From contig CALYLW010000283.1 of the NCBI GenBank assembly GCA_944989445.1, positions 333,627 to 397,626 of the forward strand: DNA of 64,000 bases, given 5' to 3'. The notes beneath the pieces are model-generated. The model ran no database searches, was not told the DNA's origin, and saw only the letters and a list, made by a program, of their open reading frames with translations. Origin of the DNA: Ampullaceana balthica. Taxonomy: Eukaryota > Mollusca > Gastropoda > Lymnaeidae. Below are positions 12,261 to 22,571 of this stretch, one piece after another; positions within the stretch are counted from its first letter, which is position 1, and the number at the start of each line of letters is the position of its first letter. Made by a program: the position numbers and the translations under genes.

Positions 12261-12668
12261 TTTACCACGTTTATATTAACTTGCTTTCGTTTCTGTCTGT
12301 TCGCAATTTTTCAAATTTGCCAACGTAAAATTAAAACACTTCTGGTGGTCCTAGAGAGCTCAAAATTTTACCACATATGACAATGGATGACAATGCATTG
12401 TAACAAAATTTCAGATCGATTAAACGTACCGCAATTACATTATTGCATTAATTATTTTTTAGGTATAAAAATTAAAGATGTATAATTTAGAAGGCAAAAG
12501 AGGGATCTATACGTGACAGAATGAGTGAACTGCATATGTTAAACCTCATAAGCGCCCGCCCCACGTTTTTAGTCATATTAAATGGAAGTACTTGAACTTA
12601 TAAGTTTTAAATTATTTTCTTCTTTTTAGTCCACTTATAAAAACGTGGTTTTTAAAAATCCTTTTTTA
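12261..12668 (+). repeat. Dispersed repeat family, internally deleted copy
   Basis: It starts like the longer copy at 19513 (ttaacttgctttcgt, caacgtaaaatt, cagatcgatt). It then jumps to the second half of the hairpin unit (gcgcccgcccc ... tccacttataaaaacgtggt). The middle section and one hairpin arm are missing compared with 19513-20290. Confidence 0.75.
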
Positions 12669-13142
12669 CCTTTATTTATTTTAATATGTTTTAACATTAA
12701 TCTTTTAACGCAATGCCTAACTTTTTTCCCCTTTAATTTTAAGAAGGAAAAAAAAACATGCATTTTTGTGGGGGGCGGGGGGGGGGATGGGAATGGGGGG
12801 GTGGGGGTGGGGAAGTAGAGTTAAGGCTAAAGTACGTTTATTATTGCTCAATGAATTATATTTCTTTGTGTAAAATTACGTATTTTCTACATTTCATTAA
12901 ATTCGGGAGTAATGATAATTATGTATTACCAATTTTCTCAAGCATTTTTTACGACTCCAAAAAATTCACATTTGTAAGATTTCGTTACGTGACTTTATTT
13001 GATGCAAGGGAACAATAACAATGCAAATAATACATATTTTTCGACTAACATCATTAAAAATGTATATCATCTTTTCTCTACAGAAATTTATTTCCAATTA
13101 TTATTTTTAAAAAATTAAATGTTGTTCCTTTTCCTTGACATG

Positions 13143-13228
13143 CCATCTGGAGTAAAGCTGTCCATCTGGAGTAAAAGCTGTCCATCTGGATTAAAACTGT
13201 ACATCCGGAGTAAAACTGCCCATCTGGC
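13143..13228 (+). repeat. Tandem repeat, 20-21 bp, about four units
   Basis: The unit ccatctggagtaaaagctgt is repeated about four times with few changes, starting about 10 bases past the stop of the ferritin-type gene. It would therefore be in that gene's 3' UTR. Confidence 0.75.
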
Positions 13229-13238
13229 CAATAACTAA

Positions 13239-13725
13239 TTACTCTTGCAACTCCAGGTCAACTTTAAATTCCCCGAGACTGTAGTCCTCAGAAGAAAAAC
13301 TCGCCAGTCGTGTGATGATTTCAGCAACTTTCTTGATCGCCTCCACTTTCTCAGAGAGAATGCCGTCTTCCAAGTGGAATTTTAACTGAAGAAATAAGAA
13401 CAGCGTAATTTAGCATTTTATTTCACTGATGATATGTTTTACATACTTCTCTGTAAACATTTTTTTCTACTTTCCATGCTATACAAATTAAAACTCATAG
13501 GTTATTTAGTTAAAATTAAAACATAGGAAAACTTGGTTGACGTTTTAATTCTTATGATTGAATAATGGCCTTAAGTAACCCTTTTTCCAGTCCGTACTCT
13601 GAAGATTGACCAATTTTCAAAAACTCAAATTCAAGTTACTTAATATAATTTCTTTTAATGTGTGTTGAAACTAGCAGTGCATGGCTAACGCAAAGTAATA
13701 CGAGGATTTTTTGTTTGTGTGTGTG

Positions 13726-13794
<69 letters not shown>

Positions 13795-13800
13795 GCGCGC

Positions 13801-13831
<31 letters not shown>

Positions 13832-16800
13832 GAGTATACTTGTGAATTTATGTACTGACTATAGTTTGCAGAATGTATTAATCTAGTCTATTTACAACCC
13901 GGAGCTACGTTTGAACTGGTTTGTGCGTTAGGGTTGGACACATTTTTCTGGTATTTGTTATAATCCAATACCTTGGCCAATACGTGTGATAAAAATAACT
14001 TTAGTTTAACTGACTGAATCAGTTCGGAAAATGGACGATTCTTTCAACAGGCTTTCGAAAAATCGACTCTCAATTTTTATGCAGCAATGGCAGACCAGGA
14101 ATAGAGAGAGCCGTGCAGTTAGCCTTTCGAAAAAAAAATTATTCAATTGAAGGGGCTGAAAACGGAAAAGTGTTATTTGTCTCCAATGGCCTCGCAACGG
14201 TTCTAGCATTCTATCAGTGGGTCACAGATTACATTAGACTCACGTGAGGATCACTGAATTTCCTATTCATGGTGGCTATCTTATGCAGACCTAAGGCCTG
14301 GTCATTGACCTCCCGGAGCGTGTCCAGTGCTGCCTGCATTCCTACCAGCCCCGGCTGGGAACTGCGTTTGGAGATGAGCATCTCATGAGCTGATGGACTT
14401 GGCTTAAAACAGATATAGAGCAAATCGTGTTAACAGAGGTATGGGTAAATTGGAATAGACCATTAGTAGTTAGTAGTTCGATAAAAGGCATTCATTGGAG
14501 TCGACGTGGCTGGATATCTTAATATTGTAAAAGATTCGCTTAGTATGAAAAGTTTACAATAAATGATTGACAAAATATCAAAGTATCTCTTATGTATAGG
14601 GTAGACGCGGAAAACTGATACATTTTTACTATTGTTATAATACGCATGACTGAATGTTTGATAATTATTAAACAGTTTTTATTCATACCACCAAGTGAGG
14701 TTAAATATTTCTAGTTTTAATTTATTGTATCTGCGTATCAGGGCCGGTCTTAGCAATTTCGGTGCCCTATGCGGCTTAGTATGCGAAACGGATGCGTGGG
14801 GCCCACTTTTGGTAGGGATAAGGAATTAATAAGGATAATAAGTGAAAATTATGAAAGCGCGGGGCTCGCTGCAGTATCATAGGTTGCACTGGCCTAAGAC
14901 CAGACCTGCTGCGTATAATATCCTACCGTACTGCAAGCTTACAATGAACCTATGGGCCCTAATCATAAGTGTAAATAAAAACACAGAATTACATAAATAG
15001 TACGGGAGCAAAGCTCTTCCCTAGCAACCTATACAATCACCATCAGACACATCGTCGTAGAACTGTGAACTTACAATGTCGTAAAGAGAGATGTAGCCTC
15101 CCCTTTTGTTGACGTAGGACATGAAACTCCGAGCAAGGTGCAGTTCCTTCTCCCAAAGACCTGTCATAAATTTGCTGAAGCCTGGGAGGTCAACGTCCGC
15201 CCGCTCATAGAATGACGCCTTTGTGGTAAGGTAGTAAATTATAATTATGCTAACTGCCAGCTTAAAAATAAGCCAATGTTTTCTTAACATAAAATAATTT
15301 TTCATTGATTAAGATTTGTTATTTTTTTTGTTTTTTGTTTTCATTTTTAATCTGAAATTATTCTTTTAAAAATGCTAACATAATTTTAAACTTTCTTACA
15401 CCCCCTCCCCCCTCTGGAGCGTGACGTACTTTATGGACGGCCCCTATGTGGACCAGGCGAACAGAGTGCAAGAAAAATGCTATAGATAAACCACAAAATG
15501 GTGTCTGCCAGAAATACCCCCTCTCCCCCACCCCCTTTTCTAACAATAGTGACGGCAATGAAGGAACTTCCAGTCCAAGAAAATGAAATCAAGTAATCAC
15601 TCTAAATACTAATCTCAGAGCAGCCCCCCCCCCTTCCCCACTCGAGCATCATTTAAACTGCAGATTTACTTTTAAAACAATATAATATTACGCATCAGAA
15701 GAGCTTGTGGTATAGCTTTAAAATCTCATTTACCGCAAATATACACATGCCTATAATATATTGACAGTACCTAGAGATTTGTGTATTTTAAAACCTCATA
15801 GGCTACTTTCGTAAATTCAAGTATGCATACAGTAATCCCACCACATTAAATTTAAAACAACCAACGAAACAAATTAGATTTACAATAACCTAGTCACCAT
15901 TGCTAGATAGTAATAACTTGTGTTAAACAACGTTTTGATTAATCCGTTGACTTGGTCCATGTGATGGAAGTTTTGTCTGACTTCTTTGACTGGCGTGTTG
16001 GCTGAGGAAACAATAGATGTGGTGAAATGATTAGCACTGTGTAAATGTGAGGGAAATAATAGATCTAGGGACAGCTTTCATATAGCTTGATACTGCTATA
16101 AAGGCATAATTCTAATAATTTTGCATCAGGCCTACGACGGGGCGGCAAGAAATTGCGTCTTTTAAAGCTTCACAAGTAAAACACAGAATTAAAGAGATCT
16201 TGTTACGGTGAAAAGTAGAATTTTAAAAACAATCTAAAAAATTAAAATTTCATTAGTAAAAGTAAATAATCTTAAATTTTAAATTAAAGATACATTAATG
16301 GCTTACGACTCAGGAAGTAGTGCTACATTCTAGTTATATTCTTGTATATAAAAATTTCATAATATATTTTAAAAGATAAGTTTTCAAGGGGGACAAGAAT
16401 GCTTTATTTATGTTTACAGTTTAGCTTCCCTTACACATGCAGTAAGCTCTTGGTGTATCTCTCCTTTTCCATGATCCTGCAGAGCAAGTGTAGAGCTCTT
16501 TTGCGTTCAACTTCTGCCATCCGTAGGAAAACATAAAATTGTATATTCAAAACCAAAACAATCAGCACCCTATGGTTGAGAGTCGACAGAAAACTTCAAG
16601 GAGTGACGAATCGGAAAGGAAGGGGCGTCAAAATTAGTCGACAAAACTTTAAAATGAATGAATATAAACTTTACACTTTTTTTTAAGGCTCAGATAGGTG
16701 TAACATGCTTTTTAACTAAATAAATCAAGCGGATAGATAGTTGGGGCTGATATGGGAGAGTAAACGAAATGGGTAGTAATGACGAGAGAGCATTGGAAAG

Positions 16801-19113
16801 ATTGGTAGGTGGGGCCAGGGAGCAGCGGGTTCAACTAGATGGGTAGGTGTGACCACGGGGCTATGTAAAACTAGATGCCAACTATTAATTACTCGTGACC
16901 TCGCGGTTACCATGATTATTATAACACACATTAATGATAAAATAAAATAATGAAGAAACAAAACCAGAGGTTTCGTCTATCCGATCAAATACAGTCAAAC
17001 CACTCATAACAAGCTTAATTCGTTCCAGAGTCTTACTCGTTAAGCGAAACACTCGTTATATGTACGATTTTTCCATACAAATCAATGTAAAATACGATAA
17101 TCCGTTCCATGCTGAAAAAATCATCATTTTTCAAAACAATTTATTAACATTTATTCAAATAAAATTACTTATGAATTGTTAAAGAGTGAAACAACTAGAA
17201 TATAATTTAGATTTGAAACAAAAAACGTAACAAAAATATGAATTTATGAAAAATAATTATTCCTTTTTAACTAGAAAACTGTCCAAAGACATTTGTTTTT
17301 GCCGACGCTTCAAAATTTGACGAAAATGTGTCGTAACAGTTTCGTAGACATTGTTGACACTCCCCTTGAAGCATCCATCTCCTTAATTGTTCTTGAGAAT
17401 AGTGCAGATCGTTGATATTGGCCGATTGTAGTTGCGCACTAGATTAGCCACCTTGTTCTCGCTTTTAAATGGTTTTACGTTTCTTTTCAATATTTTTTTC
17501 CTCTCTTATAATTGTCTTCTTGTGGGTTTTTTTTCGAAGACATTTTAGCACAGGTTATTACACTTTGCACATACAAAAATTACGAATACTGTCTGAATAC
17601 AAAATTTGTAAAAACGGTTGATCACACACGAAAACAATACGCTAACAGAACGAGTGGTTAACACAGAATAATGCATTGGCGCGAAAGTGCCGGCTCACAA
17701 ATGAATTTCCATGAAAAAGGGACTTTCCCTTTCTGCGTCACTCCTCATGCGAATCTTCGCTCGTTAAGGGAACAACTTTTTCCAAAAAAATATTGCTCGT
17801 TATGCAAATTTCTCGTTATGAGAGGTGCTCTTTATGAGAGGTTTGACTGTATATTATTTAAGCCCGCTTACGTCAGAAATAGGCATCACTTTTCCTTCTT
17901 TGGTTTTCGGACACTTCAGCTGACAAACCTGAACACACGTCTGCTTATTGATTCGGCAGATGTATTGGCCTCGATCTGGCACTGGTGGGAGGAAGTTGCC
18001 GCATTCTGGAGAAATAAAGCATTTAGTTGGGTGCTGGAAACGTATCACAAGTTGAAGCGAAGGAAGTGTATTTAAAATTATTTTATTGTATTTTACTTGG
18101 TGACTTTCATTTTCAGCTTGAAGATGTCAACTGGACTAACTGAGCAGAGGCAAGGTCATATTTGACAACCACAAAAAAAAACCCCAAAAAACAGAAAAAA
18201 ACAACAGATCAGTGAAAAATCTTTACGGTCTAATGTAGATGTGTAGATCCATTGTAACTAAATATTCACATAAATCATTGTAAATATTCACATAAACCGT
18301 TCCTAACTATTCACATAAATCATTGTAACTAATCATACGAACATTTCTACTTGTGAAGCATGTGACTGAACTTTTGTACTATTAACTTAAACCATTGTAT
18401 CTTTCACAAAGGCGTTTGTAACTATTCACATAAATCATTTTAACAATACTTAACAATCATTCAATCATTTTAAACTGTCAACCTTTCGTCTATAAAACGC
18501 ATGGTTGATTGAGATTTGAGCCTGCTCAGCTTGATAGGTTGTGTGGTCTGTAACCAATTAATGGTGTGTTGAAAAGACGCATACAATGTTAAAAGGCTTT
18601 TTTCCCCTCATCGGATGGTGATGTGTTTAATTCCATGGATTGCAACATTTTATATTCGGACTATAACAACCAGCACTAACGATCAACATCACATAGGAGA
18701 CATCGTTGGTTTCTTTGTCCAATGTTTTTGTTTTGTTGTTGTATTTTTTGGCGCAATGATACAATAAATTATACTCACATGTCTAACATATTTTCTAATA
18801 AAGGGATTTTCTGATATCATTAGGCCTGCTAATCACATAAGCCATTATCCCAGTTCACGTGAACCAGTGTTACCATGACCATTAGCTCAGCTCAATATTT
18901 TTTTAAACCTACATGTGAACTATAACAATAATAATATAACTATTAATAATAATAATAATACAATGGTAACTTTTAGCACATGGAATAACTAACTCACTCA
19001 CCCGCAAACTGCCGCTCGCACGTGGCTTTGACGGGATTTTTTACTTTGGTGTAATCAGCCGGTACAATCAGCACAGCCATCAGTAGCAGCAGGTAGGTCA
19101 GTTTTGGAGTCAT
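13239..19113 (-). CDS. Secreted cysteine-rich/ferritin fusion protein
   Basis: Seven exons: 19113-19002, 18005-17872, 16513-16435, 16001-15898, 15218-15075, 14402-14244 and 13385-13239 (stop TAA), 292 residues. Residues 1-20 are a signal peptide (MTPKLTYLLLLMAVLIVPA). Residues 32-107 hold eight cysteines; the end (LYTCSAGSW...AYC) recalls a Sushi module but I cannot classify it. Residues 113-292 are a ferritin four-helix domain: VRQNFH, SYYYLAM, DVDLPGF, VNKRGGYISLYDI, GMQAALDTLREVNDQALGLHK, and LSEKVEAIKKVAEIITRL. The ferroxidase site is mostly gone (human H-chain numbering: E27L, E61K, H65L, E107L, Q141K; Y34 and E62 kept), so oxidation of iron is unlikely. Snail yolk ferritins are known to be secreted; this may be a divergent relative. 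The signal exon and the ferritin core meet the cysteine-rich pair in phase 1 on both sides, so exons 2-3 could be skipped in frame. The fusion needs transcript proof; the ferritin identity is secure. Confidence 0.75.
13716..13831 (+). repeat. Alternating (TG)n-(CGTG)n-(CG)n tract
   Basis: About 116 bp of almost perfect purine-pyrimidine alternation lies in the last intron of the ferritin-type gene: TG repeats, then a long GCGT run, then CG, then TG again. Such sequence can adopt Z-DNA. An open frame through it is an artefact of the repeat. Confidence 0.9.
14739..14908. mobile_element. hAT-type MITE in an intron
   Basis: 170 bp between the inverted ends CAGGGCCGGTCTTAG and CTAAGACCAGACCTG, with the 8-bp direct repeat ctgcgtat on both sides (14731-14738 and 14909-14916). 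It lies in the ferritin-type gene between exons 5 and 6. Confidence 0.85.
15380..15450 (+). repeat. Fragment of the TTTATGGACGGCCCC repeat family
   Basis: A C-rich run is followed by gcgtgacgtactttatggac and ggcccc. It matches the ends found at 11959 and 29459, with the TGACGTCA core mutated to TGACGTAC. Located in an intron of the ferritin-type gene. Confidence 0.6.
16403..16408 (-). terminator. Possible intronic polyadenylation signal
   Basis: Reading past the splice donor of exon 3 of the ferritin-type gene gives the residues CKGS and a TAA stop (16423-16421). AATAAA follows about a dozen bases later on the minus strand. If used, it would end a 112-residue secreted product lacking the ferritin domain. 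AATAAA is common in AT-rich DNA, so this is only suggestive. Confidence 0.3.
16992..17849 (-). mobile_element. pogo/Tigger-like element, defective
   Basis: 858 bp with inverted ends (left CAGTCAAACCACTCATAA, right reading TTATGAGAGGTTTGACTG) and TA on each side, the pogo/Tigger target. The minus strand carries a broken start of a transposase: MSSKKNPQEDNYKRGKKY, a stop, then in another frame NYNRPISTICTILKN, typical of the CENP-B/Tigger helix-turn-helix. The rest of the protein is missing. Its right edge lies 22 bp inside the intron that follows exon 2 of the ferritin-type gene. Confidence 0.8.
18250..18460 (+). repeat. Degenerate tandem repeat, ctattcacataaatcattgt units
   Basis: Several imperfect units of about 24-28 bp, including cattgtaacta and ttcacataaatcatt, lie in the first intron of the ferritin-type gene. 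The array is interrupted and the units differ in length. Confidence 0.6.
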
Positions 19114-19512
19114 GGCTGTTTACTGTGCGTTGTTCGGGTGGCTTTCCTTCAGCCCAAACATTTAAATATGTTAATTACGTGAATTGTAGACATTTATACA
19201 TACAGCCCAGGGGTGTGCTCCCTCCCAGCTGAGTTGTGGAACCCAACTACTCTCCCCCCCCCCGAATTTCTGAACCCTTTTAGTCAATTCTTTGGGTTAT
19301 GCTATTATCAATTAAATATTTGCATTGGACGTTATTATGAATATTTGGTGGGAGGGGAGGAGATGGGGTGCTACAATTAAAATAGTATTTAACTGCTGTT
19401 GCCTTTTCAAAAAGCATATTGACGACAAACTATTTCAAATTTTTTTATTAAAAGTCTAATAACTTTTAATTGTTTTTTTAAACAGACAAATAATCTAATT
19501 CATTCGTGCTTT

Positions 19513-20290
19513 TTTTTTAACCACGTTTTTATTAACTTGCTTTCGTTCCTGTCTGTCCGCATTGTTTTCGTTCTTGTCCGCAATTTTTCAAATTTTCCAA
19601 CGTAAAATTGAACCACTTCTGATGGCCCTAGAGAGCTCAAAATTTTACCACAGATAGATCTTGGCTGACAATGCATTCTATCAAAATTTCAGATCGATAT
19701 AAATGTACCGTGATTAAATTAATGCATTTTTTAGTTTATCTCTATATAAGCATCTGTATCCGTCTGCTGTTATTACATTTCACGTGCCGAGTTCACACCG
19801 TGACCTCATCGCTGTGTTATTAAAACGTTGGACGGGCGCTGATGAGGTGTTTGGTAAAATAAATAGAGGTAAAAAAATATATTTAAAAACTAGGTTGCTA
19901 TAAGTGGATTAAAAAGAATTTAAAAAATAAAGGTAAAAATGATTTTTAAAAACCACGTTTTTATAAGTGGACTAAAAAGAAGAAAATAATTTAAAACTTA
20001 TAAGTTCAAGTACACTGTACTTTGATTTAATATGACTAAAACGTGGGGCGGGTGTTTGGTATAAAAATTAAAGATTTCTAATTTAGAAGGCAAAAGAGAG
20101 ATTTATAAGTGAGAGAATGAGTGAACTGCATATGTTAAACCTCATAAGCGCCCGCCCCAAGTTTTTAGTCATATTGAATCAAAGTACTTGAATTTATAAG
20201 TTTTAAATTATTTTCTTCTTTTTAGTCCACTTATAAAAATGTGGTTTTTAAAAATCCTTTTTTAACCTTTATTTAAAAAATAATAATATT
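19513..20290 (+). repeat. Dispersed repeat with an internal 320-bp hairpin
   Basis: Begins aaccacgtttttattaactt and ends with the inverted ataaaaatgtggttttta, so the unit as a whole has short terminal inverted repeats. Within it, 19941-20051 and 20151-20262 are long inverted arms sharing cttctttttagtccactta and cccgcccc. Their spacer of about 100 bp contains gagtgaactgcatatgttaa. Other copies: 40946-41712 (opposite strand), 12261-12668 (deleted), and part at 58580-58860. No coding sequence is visible. The type of element is not known to me. Confidence 0.75.
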
Positions 20291-21115
20291 ATTATAAGTG
20301 GGAGTATTTTGCTTGACAAATTAAATAAAATTAAGAAGGTCATTGCTGTGGGACTGTGTTACTCGATATTTGCGTGGCTGCCTGATTGTTCTGATGAATG
20401 GCTACTTGGTCGCAAGTCACAACTTGTCTATTTGAATATATTCGGTGACAAACAAAAACAATAACAACGTCAACCTCTACAAAAAAAATTGTTTTTAAAC
20501 ACGAGAGGGGGGCCCGTTACTCTTGGTGCCTACATGGATTCTTTCTCTTAACAAAAATAATTCATGAGGACTTTATATACACATCGTGAAGTCGCCTCTC
20601 ATCTTTGATACTATTATTAAACAGATAAAAGTGGTATGTTTTGTTGGTGTTAGAGCTCTTTGAATTTCAAACAGATCATATATGGTAATAAAATTAACGT
20701 TGTCGTTATTTCTTTGCTTTGGAAAATTGAATGAAGATGAACAAAATTACGCGTGAAGCCAATCGTATTTTGTATACTTTTGCTGTTGGGTTTGTTGTAG
20801 CCAATATTAAAAGAGTTTACAGATTAACTTTAACCATCATCACTGAGACGTTTATGCCATTCAAAAAAATGTTTACTTCTTAAGCTCTCTTCACGTATGG
20901 TTAAGTCTTTCTTATATTCCTTAGAAATTTTTTTTATTATATAGTATTTCTATTACTATATTTTTTTTAAAAATGGAATGTTATAACTCCCTGGCCCAAA
21001 TTCATGTGGTCCAAAGATGAATACCCTGCCACCTCTTATATATTCATTTTTTTAAAAATGTAGTTTGTATTTATACTCATATAAAAAATATTGAAATATA
21101 CAAAGAAATGTACTT

Positions 21116-21185
21116 TCTCTCTCCCTCCCTCCCTCCCTCTCTCTCTCTCTCTCTCACTCTCTCTCTCTCTCCCTCTCCCTCCCTT
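21116..21185 (+). repeat. CT-rich microsatellite
   Basis: A (CT)n/(CCCT)n run of about 70 bp, interrupted by one A. A polypyrimidine stretch without other notable sequence. Confidence 0.9.
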
Positions 21186-21800
21186 TGGAAAATATGTCCA
21201 GGGTTCTTATCTTAGCGCACTTCCGAACTCTTAAATGATATTTTATTTAAAAATTTGAAGAAAAAAGTCAGTGTGAATATCTCCAAACATTGTTATCCCA
21301 GGGGACGTCACTCCACAGTTAATATAATGACTTATTTTAAGACAGATTTTAACATCTTTTCACATGTCGCGCACTCATCATTTAGTCATTATTGAAAGGT
21401 TAAATTGGGGTGGGGTGGGAGGGTGGTCAATGAATGCCTTAAGGCTAAGCTGAGATATCTGACGAGAATACACACAGCTCACAATCGAGACCTCCTTCAA
21501 CTGAACCAGAAACCATAACAACGGACACAATAAATCACCTACCTGTAAGTGTTCAAAGTATGTTCGACTTACCTCTAGTGTAACAATCAACGAATGATAG
21601 GACGCGATCGTCATGATAATCTACAGATAATACAGGCCTCGTAAAGGCTTCGTTTGTTGTGGTCATTAGTTTATCTAGCAGGCTGCTGATCTGCGCTGTA
21701 CTTATCTTTAGTCTATTAAATTGTTCGGATTCGTTGTATTGATACGAGTGGTTTTCAGATTCTCACCCTGAGGCACACACTACATAATACACTACAGTTC

Positions 21801-21979
21801 CAGAGCCGTCTTTACACCCTTTTGGGTCCCCGGACAAAGCAATAGTGTTGGGCCCCTCCCCCGCAGGAATAAAAAATAAATTAACATAATATATATAAAT
21901 AAACATGTTACCATGGGGCCCCTATGCTCGTGAACCTCCGGGCAAATGCCCAATGGGCCTATGAGTTAAGACGGCCCTG
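21801..21979. mobile_element. hAT-type MITE
   Basis: 179 bp with ends CAGAGCCGTCTTTACACC and GTTAAGACGGCCCTG in inverted orientation, bounded by the 8-bp direct repeat tacagttc (21793-21800 and 21980-21987). Related to, but not the same as, the MITE at 14739. Confidence 0.85.
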
Positions 21980-22385
21980 TACAGTTCATATAATATATTA
22001 CGGCCCTACAGCACATTTCCACAGCACCAACAGATACTCTCCCCATATTTTCATTTGATATTGTTTTATTAGCATGATTTAGTTATTTTAAATTTTTATA
22101 GTTTAAAAATAGTGAAATTTAAATTAATTTTTTAGTTCGATAGTTCTTAATTTTGGATTTTGACTAAATGTTTTGTTTTTATATTTTTATGTAAGAACAA
22201 ACAAACAAACAAACAAAAAACCTTGTCATCTCTCCTCGATTGTTTCACTTTTATAAATGGTGAAACTGGAATAAAAGTGTAGGTTAAATAATATTAAATA
22301 AAAATAAAATAGCTTAATTTGTCAAGATTGGTGACAGCAAAATACAATTGATTAAACTTCCCAATAAAGATTGTTCCTTTCACAG

Positions 22386-22571
22386 AACAATGAACTTTAC
22401 ACTCAGCGACTAGTTGATAACATTCGGTCTGTTTTACGTGTCCTACCTGACTTTATCTATACACGAAATTTAGACTGGGTCTTTTCATTTGATGTGCGGA
22501 AACTCGCGGTTCAGCTGAACTGTCTTCGTACAGGGAATCTCAAAGCGTTGGACAAACATTCACTTTTATAA
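22386..22571 (+). CDS. Candidate terminal exon of an unrecognised gene
   Basis: A good acceptor (ttgttcctttcacag) is followed by 61 open codons and a TAA. The composition is clearly less AT-rich than the flanks, and AATAAA follows at about 22614. The peptide has QRLVDNIRSVLRVLPDFIY and DVRKLAVQLNCLRTGNLK. I do not recognise the family. There is no ATG, so if it is real it is the last exon of a + strand gene, but I could not find upstream exons. It may be a retained exon of a broken gene or chance. Confidence 0.3.
   Translation, partial: NNELYTQRLVDNIRSVLRVLPDFIYTRNLDWVFSFDVRKLAVQLNCLRTGNLKALDKHSLL

Larger units (their letters stand above)
12052..13238. other. Gene-free region downstream of the ferritin-type gene
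   Basis: Contains a copy of the accacg...cgtggt repeat family (12261-12668), a G-rich patch at 12768-12815 and a short tandem repeat at 13143-13228. A minus-strand AATAAA at 13092-13087 is a plausible polyadenylation signal for the ferritin-type gene, whose stop is at 13239. No coding exon is seen. Confidence 0.55.
19114..22385. other. Repeat-rich intergenic region
   Basis: Upstream of the ferritin-type gene. It holds the full copy of the accacg repeat family (19513-20290), a CT-rich low-complexity run and a hAT MITE. About 20300-20460 on the + strand is open for some 55 codons (SIFAWLPDCSDEWLLG region) but has no clear start or splice signals. I do not call it a gene. Confidence 0.5.

Noticed and set aside
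13658..13858. Cys/Val/Arg-rich open frame
   Set aside because: It comes entirely from the TG/CGTG microsatellite.
17671..18075. 134-codon + strand open frame
   Set aside because: It is antisense to exon 2 of the ferritin-type gene and runs through the end of a pogo-like element; no start context or family likeness.
20300..20460. About 55 open codons on the + strand near the accacg repeat
   Set aside because: No ATG, no convincing splice sites and no homology; too short to support as an exon.
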